From NCBI RefSeq assembly GCF_963675165.1, contig NC_087378.1:372001-436000 (forward strand): DNA of 64,000 nt, given 5' to 3'. The first letter of the stretch is position 1, and each line of letters starts with the position of its first letter. This stretch comes from Halichondria panicea. Its lineage: Eukaryota > Porifera > Demospongiae > Suberitida > Halichondriidae. Shown here in pieces: positions 1 to 15,994 of this stretch. The position numbers and the translations under genes were made by a program. Under the pieces are notes generated by a model. The model was not told the origin of the DNA. It saw nothing but the letters and a program-made list of their open reading frames with translations, and did not search any database.

Positions 1-653
1 TATCACATGACCCACCTCATGTCCGGAGAGTGAGAGTCGTACTGGTACCCTGGTAGAGGGGTCAAAGTTCAGCTCCTCCGATACTGAAAGGTCAACGGTC
101 CACAACAAGATGTGATTGAAGACTGTGCCAGAGATGGCAATGAGAGAGTTGCTACCAGTCGTTACTAGTCGTGCTGAATAGCTAGGAAATAGCTAAAAAA
201 TACATAATTATATGAGAAAAATCTAAGACAAAACATTACTCAGGAAATAGCTAAAGAAATGCATCATTATCATATGTGAAATCTAAGACAACACATTACT
301 GTATGGTTGGATACAGAATACAGTTGGTCTCGCTGTGATAGTTGACAATATTCACGATGCCAGCTGCCACACGATACACAGTCACTACGTTGTGTGCAGT
401 GATATAGGAGAGGGTGTAGTTTGCTGGGTCAGCAAAGCTCAGCCAACAGACGTCCAAGAGCCAATCAGAAGCCTCGATTACAGCAGATACAGGGGTCAAC
501 CTGGAGGTCACCAGTTAATGGTTACTGTGAGTGACATAGCTCACATGACTGACCTGAACTGAGGTGAGCTGTGCAGTTGAATCAGTCGAATGCTCTTCTG
601 CCCGAACACTAGCACTAGTGGTACATCACTCTCATCAATACTGTCGTCAGCTG

Positions 654-712
<59 letters not shown>

Positions 713-1063
713 GTGTGTGTGTGTATACGTGTGGTGTGTGTGTGTGTATGTGTGTGGTGTGTGTACTGACACTAGCAACACACCTGGTCGTATGCCATGC
801 ACTCGTTTGAAGGGCAGTACCTCCTCCTGGGCTAACAGTGCTCCCTCATCACAGGAGAGCAGCTTCAGATAGGGACCTTCCCCTGCAACCAGTGCATGCA
901 GTGTGTGCAGGGACAAGTGAGTAACTCACTCAATAATGGATGGCTTATAATCATTACCTGCTAACAGGAGCTCTAACTGTCCGATGGTAATGAACTCCAA
1001 CGCGGTGACTGGAAGACAGCTCTGCTTGGCCGTGATCTTGCATGTCTTGTCAACAGTCTCCAT
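1..1063 (-). CDS. WDR6: WDR6-like WD-repeat protein, N-terminal part (gene continues off the left edge)
   Basis: The model has five exons read on the minus strand: 1063-958, 882-784, 650-554, 500-300 and 151-1 (cut by the window edge). All junctions are GT-AG and phases agree, giving 218 codons so far. Recognisable stretches are LLAGEGPYLKL, RVHGIRPG, LVLVFGQKSIRL, ASDWLLDVCW, ISGTVFNHILLW and LSGHEVGHVI, in the order of the first blades of WDR6. In animals WDR6 partners the FTSJ1 methyltransferase for 2'-O-methylation of the tRNA wobble base, in the cytoplasm. The start ATG at 1063-1061 abuts a transposable element, so the 5' UTR must lie inside or beyond that element. Most of the propeller lies outside the window. 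Another WD40 protein is possible, but the motif order favours WDR6. Confidence 0.8.
658..708. repeat. (GT)n microsatellite in WDR6 intron 2
   Basis: This is an uninterrupted GT run on the plus strand, so it reads as (CA)n on the WDR6 sense strand. It ends directly at the CTCCAG acceptor of exon 3 (acceptor AG at 652-651). Shorter degenerate GT runs continue to about 765. Confidence 0.95.
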
Positions 1064-2307
1064 ACAGTGCAACAACCAAAGAGAGTAGATTTTTTTTTAT
1101 ATTATTTTTTTTCACATTTTGTGGCATATCTTCTGAAGTAAAAGTGATATGATCTATTTGAGTGCAGGTACTGAAAGTTCAATTATTGGCGCTTCCATTG
1201 GACCACCACCTGTTACATCATATGACATCATCACTATGAAATGGCTGTCTGAAGATGTGTACCTCCGAAAATATGTTAGGAATAGAAGTAGCTTATTTGT
1301 TTGAGTTAAGATCTGAAATTTATTGTGTATGTACCTGACTATATTGCTCATCTTTTGAGCTTCAACGGAAGTCTGGGCTGCTAGTAAGTTCTGAGAAATA
1401 CTGAATTTTGTTGTTTTTTGGTGGCAAATATGTTAGGAATACAACTTTTGATTTTATGCTAGTTAAGGTCTGATTTTTGAGGAGCATGTACTACAATAGC
1501 ATAGAATTCATCTGTACTAACTTACAGGAGCTAGACAAGTCTCATCTTTGCTAGAGCGGCCCTTCTTGTCAAAAATGGTGATTTTGCTCCGTTTTGCTAC
1601 TTTTGCTGACGTATGCAATGATATTCATTGATTTGTGACATCACAAATCATCTTGTTGTTATTTGCTACATCCAAAGGTCATGTGATGTCTACCTGCAAA
1701 TACACAGTTGGTGTTGGTCATTCTGTGTCACAGGGGCGTGGTAATTGAGCTTACTACGTAGCCAAATCACCCCAAAAGTCATAAAAAGCACTGTTTTTGA
1801 CAAGATGGGCCGCTCTAGCAAAGGAGAGGCTAGCCTAACTCCTGTAAGTTAGTACAGATGAAAAGTACACTATTGTAGTACATGCTGCTCAAAAATCAGA
1901 CCTTAACTAATATAAAATCGAAAGTTGTATTCCTAACATATTTGCCACCAAAAAACAACAAAATGCAGTATTTCTCAGAACTTACTAGTAGCCCAGACTT
2001 CCGTTGAAGCTCAAAAGATGAGCAATATACTCAGGTACATGCACAACAAATTTCAGATCTTAACTCAAACAAATAAGCTACTTCTATTCCTAACATATTT
2101 TCCGAAGTACACATCTTCAGACAGCCATTTTATACTGATGATGTCATGTGATGTAACAGGTGGTGGTCCAATGGAAGCGCCAATAGTTGAACTTTCAGTA
2201 CCTGCACTCAAATAGATCATATCATTTTTACTTTAGAAGATATGCCACAAAATGTAAAAAATGTGTACCAAAAAAAAAAATCTACTCTCTTTGGTTGTTG
2301 CACTGTA
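1063..2307. mobile_element. Foldback Tc1/mariner-type MITE, 1.24 kb, between WDR6 and DHX15
   Basis: Two arms of about 515 bp (1065-1580 and 1790-2305) are near-perfect reverse complements, separated by a loop of about 210 bp. The outer ends read CAGTGCAACAACC and its reverse complement. Each is flanked by TA (1063-1064 and 2306-2307), as expected for the TA target-site duplication of Tc1/mariner-family transposition. Each arm carries the same 65-codon open frame read inward, but neither resembles a transposase, so the element is non-autonomous. The loop holds a short palindrome (GATTTGTGACATCACAAATC, about 1630-1650). It lies between two divergently transcribed genes, so it now forms most of their shared upstream region. 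Confidence 0.85.
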
Positions 2308-2497
2308 GGCCATGTGGATGTCATTTATAAACTTGATGACCCTTTACTTTTTCATTCATTATCTAATCTCATAAATCACAAGCAAAAATACGACCATTAC
2401 CTACCACAAGGTACAGGATCATCACAAAGAAAAGTAACAAACTTGCTCCACGTTTCTGTCTCTGTGGATGAACGTCGAATCACGAAGAGAAGCAGCA

Positions 2498-9181
<6,684 letters not shown>

Positions 9182-9705
9182 ACATTGTGTACAATGAACT
9201 CTTATATTTGGGAACTTGGGAACTTGTGTTCCAGTCAATTAATTGTCAAGTTGTATAAGTGCTTAATGATGCAAACATTACATAATTATTACAATAGTAT
9301 TAAATGATTAATGAAGCACGAATTGCATTTATTTTCCATGTGATGATGAATGCAAGTTTCAATAAATATGCGTAAGTGAGTTATTCTTTGGGAAGTATAA
9401 GAAATAGTGATTACTAAAAATAATGGCGTACAATAACCAAATTCATGAGTTCTAATTATATTCATAGTCATATTTCCCTATTAATTAAGATATGCAAGTT
9501 TTTCACTGTCTGTTAGAGAAACCTAATCCATGCATGAGCGGTCGTAGGAAAGAGGGGTTGGAAAATCCCAGACCATCAAATTCCGATGTTGGGGGTTAAA
9601 CAAATGAGGATGCTATAAAACAGCTTCTTCTCCAATGTCCTGCACCATTTCAGCATCTTCAGTGATTATTTATACGACTGACAATCTCAACATTTCAACT
9701 CAAGA
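9182..9705. other. DHX15 3' end to secreted-protein promoter
   Basis: An AT-rich gap of 524 bp. It holds the DHX15 3' UTR, with an AATAAA-type signal at about 9361, and the upstream region of the next gene. No further gene is visible. Confidence 0.6.
9614..9620 (+). promoter_or_regulatory. TATA box of the first small secreted-protein gene
   Basis: TATAAAA lies 86 bp upstream of the ATG at 9706, a plausible distance for a core promoter with a 5' UTR of about 60 nt. The second small secreted-protein gene has a similarly placed TATA sequence. Confidence 0.55.
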
Positions 9706-10430
9706 ATGAAGTTCCTTCTCTCCTTCATCGTGGTGATCGTAACCATTGCCATTCTGCCCCCTCACTTAATTAACGGAGCCCCAACCTCCAGCCCACAGGC
9801 ACCAGAGGAGGTCAACAAGACACTCAAAGAAGGACTTCTCGTAATGCTAGCCGTGATGGTGAGTTAATTGTTAGCCATAGTTTCATCTTGTTAATTAGTC
9901 CATCAGCGGTAATTTACAATGCAATTAACGACTTGATGTTTTGCATTACAGAAATCCTTTGATTCAACAAGAGTCCGAGTGAGGAGCAGCGTTGCCGAGC
10001 ACGGGATATGTCAGGTGGTTAACTATATCACCAAAGTCACGAGTAACGACAGTATGAGCCAAAATGAAACAACCAAGTTCTTCCCTAGCAACGACGCTCT
10101 CACAGCAGCTGAGAACATACGAAACAACACCTGCTCCTGGGTGAGTATAGTGTTTGCATGCCCTGAGGAGCTGAAATGTTTATATAGTTTTGCCCGTTTT
10201 CTCTCTTGCAGCTAAACTCAATCAGAGCGAACACCATTACGACTTGTTCCAATGAAGCCTTAGAGCTGCTCTGCACTCACATCAAAATATATAAAGCGAT
10301 AAAGAGAGCTGACATGGCGACCAGCACTGTGGTGGATACTATCGACGAGTGTCAGTGGATCAACGCCCACTTCCAAGAGGACAGCCCTGTAAAGGAACGC
10401 TTGTGTCATCTATTTCAATGTTCCAAATGA
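9706..10430 (+). CDS. Small secreted Cys-containing helical protein, unrecognised family
   Basis: The model has three exons (9706-9858, 9952-10140, 10212-10430), all introns in phase 0, giving 186 aa. An N-terminal signal peptide runs through residues 1-25 (hydrophobic core FIVVIVTIAIL), with likely cleavage near NGA. The mature part looks mostly helical. It has seven cysteines (one in each of GICQ, NNTC, TTC, LLC, DEC, RLC and FQC) and N-glycosylation sequons at NKT, NDS, NET and NNT. No known domain is recognised. Size, secretion, predicted helices and disulfides are what a helical cytokine or an effector would show, but that is inference only. A gene of the same layout follows at 11540. 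Confidence 0.7.
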
Positions 10431-11539
10431 ACAATAACCAAAAACACTTATTATATGTTACTAGGAATTTATTTATTTTAGATATGTAAAACGGAACCTC
10501 ATGTCACAAATAACCTCCAGATCACTCCACCATACATGCAATGTGTGATAGACCTTTATTTTTATATTGATAAAAACTTATTATAATTGATACTCGACAA
10601 TGTTATAATGTACATGCACTGAATGGTCTGGGAAACGTACCGATACAGATCTATATACCCCCCCCCTATAGTTTAAGAGTAGCAGATATAGCAAACGTAT
10701 GGTGTAAGAGAATCACTATAGCCTCCTTCACAATTGGAAGTGCGGCCTGGGATAGAGGCTAGAGAATCACATGAATAAATGCTGCATGCTCGGGAACAGT
10801 TGCATACGCCCCTCGGGCTCGAGTTGTATTAGCAGTACAAATAATATAGTCAATAATGCTGCATGCATGGGAACAGTTGCACGGTTGTGTTTCCCCTATA
10901 CCCTTATCAAATTCTGCTGACACAACACTGTTATTAGTACCTAACATATACTAGCTAGCTAGGGACTGAGTGTTCTACTTACTTCACACCAAAAGTTTGT
11001 AATGTAACACTTATTGAGAAATAGACCCGTGCATGGACAAAAATGCTGCAGTAAGAAAACAACCAATTACTTTTAGCACCTTGCTCTATTAACTAGTACA
11101 TGTCAGCACATAGTTAGCGTAGGCCTAACACCAGGACCGTGCCGTACTGCAATGAGGTAATGACAGAGGCTATATACGGTGGGTGGTCTGTAGCCTGGGG
11201 AAACTCTGCATGCATGGGGGTATAGAGAGGCAACAAGAAGGCAAGAGTGCATTGCCGGAATTTGAAATAGCTTAATGCGCTAGAATTGGAACTTGCAAAC
11301 AAGGAAATGTATCATTCCATAGAATAATTGCATCACATATGCACCTATACAGACTGATTAAGTCATTATGATAGAGTTTTAACACACACTCTTTTAACAG
11401 TCCCAAAACTGAAAGATGCATCCTGTCTACAGCCTATATAACACCATGCAGGTACACACAGGAGAACAACACATCAAGAAACAACACAACCTCTCAACTC
11501 AACAGGAACTCCATATAAATTATCATTCTTCACTGCATA
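10431..11539. other. Intergenic gap between the two small secreted-protein genes
   Basis: About 1.1 kb, AT-rich, with short repeats (GCTGCATGC...GGGAACAGTTGCA twice near 10780 and 10860). I see no coding exon, RNA gene or element termini. It ends in the TATA-containing promoter of the second gene. Confidence 0.5.
11435..11441 (+). promoter_or_regulatory. TATA box of the second small secreted-protein gene
   Basis: TATATAA lies 99 bp upstream of the ATG at 11540. The 5' UTR that follows contains CTCAACTCAAC, which resembles the TTTCAACTCAAG just before the ATG of the first gene and supports common descent. Confidence 0.5.
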
Positions 11540-12103
11540 ATGGCCTCCAGCATAGCCACTATTCTCATCCTCCTCCTCGCCTTCCAATCGATATTTGCCT
11601 GTGTCAATTGCCAGCAATTTGAATCTGATGTTCTGGTGAGTGTGTGAGTGTGCAAGTGCATGAATATACTGCTTAAATATAGATAGAAACCATCATTATA
11701 ATTATATACATGCATGCATGGATATCAATGATGCACTCGCATTGACCGATGCAGGGACTGGATGGAAACATCATAGAAGACACTAACTTTGACCTCATCA
11801 AACAAGTGTGCAACCTCCTGGACAATGTTGAGCTTATCCGTACTGCAGAGGATGAGCTCTCGACCGACCATCAAGCAGTCATTGAAGTCGGGGAGGCTCT
11901 TAAGTCCACCATGCAAACCTGGGTGAGAAGCAATAAGCCATGACTACCTATGCATAAGTACTATAGCTAGAGCTAAAATAATAGTACCCTGTCTGCAGTT
12001 GGATGGTTTCCCCGCTCAACAGGCTGGCGAGCAGGGTACGGAGGACAGACTAGCAGCTCTCTGTGTTCGAGCCACTGCAGCTGTTAAGGCAACCAACCTT
12101 TGA
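11540..12103 (+). CDS. Small secreted helical protein, probable paralogue of the gene at 9706
   Basis: The model has three exons (11540-11635, 11755-11922, 11999-12103), phase 0 introns, giving 122 aa. The signal peptide (IATILILLLAFQSIFA) ends near residue 21-24. The mature part is acidic and helical, with cysteines in CVNC, QVC and ALC. As in the upstream gene, exon 2 ends in Trp and exon 3 starts with Leu plus Asn/Asp. The matching exon layout, phases and TATA-type promoter suggest a diverged tandem duplicate, although sequence identity is low. No family is recognised and no function is assigned. Confidence 0.65.
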
Positions 12104-12513
12104 CTTAATAGATAGTTTTATAGCTCAATTTTTTCCGAGTGATTTTGTACAAAAATTTAACAACATACCGTATAGTAATTGCCTGCATCAGTGCATCAAA
12201 AATTGGTATAAATGATCATGTTTTTTACTTTTAACACTCACTTACCTCTAATAGTGACCATGCAGCATTCTGTTTCAATTAATATGCAGACAGCCATTCC
12301 ATGACCCACCCACGGGGGGGGGGGGGGGGGGGCTTTCCTGCAGGAAATCCCCGGTGTGTTGTCTGGCATCATGATTGTGTGTGGGTGGGGGGAGGGTCTA
12401 GTAATTATACACTAACTGGGTAGCCGTCGTCCACGTCCACTATACTAGCGCATAGCATGCACTGTGGAGAGGAGAGCTAGAGCTGTGGATGCTAGTAATG
12501 AGAGAGTTGTGAT
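12104..12513. other. Intergenic gap with a 19-base G run
   Basis: Contains an uninterrupted G tract at 12314-12332 followed by a C/T-rich stretch, and the upstream region of the PH adaptor gene. No gene is visible. Confidence 0.6.
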
Positions 12514-14988
12514 ATGGCTGGTGTATTCAACAAGTTTGTTCACCCGGGCACTGTCAAGCAAGGCTACCTAGTCAAGTCTCCCCCACTGGACAAGAAGCTC
12601 AAGCTGGATGTGAGCAAACATGCTATGAACTCCCATCATGAGATGTTGTGTTCTTAGCTTTGTATAGCTAGCTGAAGAGTCAATTCCACAAATGGATTGC
12701 TGAGGGATTACTAATGCATGTGGTACAAGTTGGATAAGTCTTTATGATAGCGTAGGCCGGCTTAGGAATAATTATGTACGTACGTTGTACCTATAAAAAC
12801 ATAAACGTATCATAGAGGTGTCTCATTTTATATCAGCAGAAACCTGCTGAATACAGGGAAGCCCTTTAATAGCTAAACTTAGCTTCATGATGTTTACCAT
12901 GGTTGCATATGTGTTAACTAGAAGGGAATTCTGTTTGTGGGTACTTAGTGAATCCTTCTTTCCTGTACATGTAGACTGACTGATTCTTGTGGTTGCTTTG
13001 TCCCCCTAGTTATTGGCATAAGCGGTGAATACCTCACTAGCTTCCTGCATAATGCACTAGACACAATATTGTCAGCTAGGTAGGAGCAGGAGCCCATAAT
13101 ATAAATGCTCTTATTTATGAGCTCCTGGTAGGAGTCACTGTGTTGATTGTGTACCCGTGAGAAGCGTGCCTATGGACACACCTGTAGTACCAGTACCCCA
13201 CACACCTGTAGTACCAGTACCCAGTGTGTATCTGTTTAGGTGTTGCAGTCTCTGCTTACCTGATATCAATGCTCACTCTGCAGTTTGCTTTAGAAGCTTG
13301 TTTGTTTACAGTGGCTTCATGCAGTGAGAAACATTATCCCTCACTGACAAACAAACCATTGCTAATGGAACTGGATGCATCACGGTATACACCTTGTCAC
13401 TGGCTAAGTCGGTCCTTCGATAACTTAAACTCCCTAAAGGAATGAATGATTCTTTGGCTTAAGTAATTTCATAGCTCATAACCATTGTTAGGGTGGGACC
13501 ACTACTATTCACAATCCAATATTACCATTTTAGTCGTGCCCATTCAATGATGCTTATTATCCCACACACAATCTTACATGTACTATTTTAGCATTGTACC
13601 TCATACGAAGATGCCAGCTGCTGTTTTGTTGTTTTTGGACGACATTATAATCTTGGCTGACTGTTGCATGCACATAGGAACAGTTCTGAAATGTGTACAT
13701 ACTTTTGCTAATACTGAGTGTCTCCTAGCAACAGCTGCCATATGGTTATGATAGTCTCCCAGCCACATATCCTAGCCAGTCCAGCCTTAGTGATATTGTC
13801 AGCACTATACTATCCCTCCTTCCTTATGATTATAGTGTTTGCTCTTGTGCAGGGCTGGCGAAAGAGGTGGTGTGTGTTCACTATCATTGAGGGGGACCCC
13901 TCTCTCGACTATTACAAGGACGAGGAACAGGCCTTCAATTCCCTACCCATTAAGAGAATTTCTCTGCTCAACTGTTACCAGGTCATCTCTGACATGACCC
14001 ACAAACAAAAGAAGCACATCTTTGCCCTTCACCTGCCAAAGAGAGTCTACTACTTCTCAGCACCTTCCCAGTATGTTACATGCACACTAGTACATTGTCA
14101 TAGCAATGCCGGAAAACACTCCAGCCATTGTTCCACGAGAACAAGTACAGTTTGTAGAAATAGAAGGTAACCTCTCACTCAAGAGCGTGGCTGTATTTCT
14201 TTCTGTGTTTGCGTATTACTATAAATGTGTTTTTGAATAATTTTAGTCTGTTTTTAGCAAACAATGAGTTCTTTAAACATCTGCTGGCCCAGGCTGACTT
14301 GTTTATCTTAGTACAGCTAGACGACACAATCGCACACACCTGGATGACCTCACATACCCCCCCCCCCCATTGCAGTGTTGAGATGCTTGATTGGGTGGAC
14401 GCTTTTTGTACCAACTTGAAGTTGAGTCACACTGACGGCGGTACAATGCCTGGCACACCTCCTGCCAGCAAACTTATGCTCGATAATGTAATAGTCTGTC
14501 TGTCTGTACATGCATAACCTTCATGTGTAGCTGTGTGTGTGCGCACATTGATACTACCGGTATCGATTAAGGCTCTCTCTTATGGCTTTGTATTTCCCAC
14601 AGAGATCAGCTACCATGCCTGCTGCACATAGCCTCTCTGCTACCTCCCCTATTGTACTACCCAGATCACGTACCCCCGATTCCCCGCTACCCCCAATCCC
14701 AAGATCCCCCGATATCCTCATCCGCCCTCCTCCACCGGGTTTCCCCATACCTCCCACTCCCCTGGACGTATCCAGTACCAACTCATACCCAAATGTCTCT
14801 CCACGTTCGTCCCCCCTACCGAGAACACGATCGATACACTCCTTGACGGGGGGTAAGGAAAACGGAGTCTTGTCTGAGGGGGCAAAGATTTCTATTTCAA
14901 TCAACCCCCCACCCGCTCTCCCCCCGCACAGAAAGAATGCCAAGAGCTCATCAGATGAAGAAGAAGATGATGATGATGATGATGTAAG

Positions 14989-15027
<39 letters not shown>

Positions 15028-15181
15028 CAGTGTTATAGTGTGTGTGTGTGTGTGTGTGTGAGATTTCTCTGCTTGATTGACCGACTGGCATATCTGTGTA
15101 ATGAATGCATGACAGCTAGTTTAATTGTAGTCTTTGTTCAGGTATGCTTGGAATGCAAGGTTAATGTTTACTCCCCCTCCA

Positions 15182-15240
<59 letters not shown>

Positions 15241-15451
15241 AGCCGCTGTCACCCCCCACACCCCCACCTAGACGACTCTCCCCCATCCCCATGTCCTCTC
15301 CTCCCATAGCTCTGGGTTTTGATATGGTGAGAGACATTATTGCTGAATTAGAAGCAGGTTCTTATATTATCAATCTTTACAGGATGGGGATTCCCCCCCT
15401 GCCCCACCCCCTCGAATTGTCGGAGGTAGTCCACTGCATAGTGTCACATGA
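12514..15451 (+). CDS. GAB/DOK-like adaptor: PH domain plus proline-rich tail
   Basis: The model has six exons (12514-12609, 13853-14070, 14376-14487, 14603-14983, 15240-15326, 15383-15451), in phase, giving 320 aa. Residues about 12-140 form a PH domain: GYLVKSPPLDKKL, GWRKRWCVF, GDPSLDYYKDEEQ and a C-terminal helix with the conserved Trp (MLDWVDAFC). The YLxKSPP and GDPxLxYYK pattern is closest to GRB2-associated binding (GAB) proteins. The rest is low complexity: Ser/Pro-rich with SH3-ligand-like cores (PLPPIPRSP, PPPGFPIPPTP, PPTPPPRRLSP, PAPPPR) and a Glu/Asp run ending exon 4. This suggests a membrane-recruited scaffold for SH3 proteins in receptor signalling. It is much shorter than vertebrate GAB1, and I see no YxxM motifs. 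Introns 3 and 4 are flanked by CA repeats. Confidence 0.8.
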
Positions 15452-15994
15452 CATGTAGTTAGAAGTAGATTGTGTGTTTTTGTTTTCGTGTCATTTTGCA
15501 TTTTGTGTGCTTGTATACAATTATAATAATAGCACCACGGTGCTAACTGCCTTTGGGCATATTTTGTTTTACTCATGAAATATTAAATACATATTACAAT
15601 CTTCGAGCAGTTAGAACTGGGACACACACACAGACAGACAGTAGATCTAAAGATTATCAAAAGAATACAACCACGCCCACACACATGTCATTCCTTATTG
15701 GATACACTTTACTTCTGCCATTACCCGATTGAAGAGTCTAACTCTTCAATCTATGCCCAAATGTAGGCAACCACTTATTAGGATTCCTTTTTTTCTCCAA
15801 TTGAACGCTATGTCGTTCTTTAGAAAAACAATTGAGGCTTGTAGTTGAACATCTTTCAACTTTAACGACCATAACTTGTAGTGGATGAAGCCAGAGGATG
15901 AAGCTAGCTACTAGCTAGAGACAGCTGAGACTCTGAGACAGTATGCGCTATTAAACTAGTTAACTATCTGAGTCAGTTTGAAAGGAAAGGTACC
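15452..15994. other. Intergenic gap with short hairpins
   Basis: Holds the PH-adaptor 3' UTR and the upstream region of the Ig receptor. A perfect 11-bp hairpin with a 3-bp loop lies at 15727-15751 (GATTGAAGAGT/ACTCTTCAATC). No gene is visible. Confidence 0.6.

Noticed and set aside
1154-1351. 65-codon frame in the MITE left arm and its mirror copy at 2018-2215
   Set aside because: Identical in both arms only because the arms are inverted copies. No transposase or other motif, so not called as a gene.
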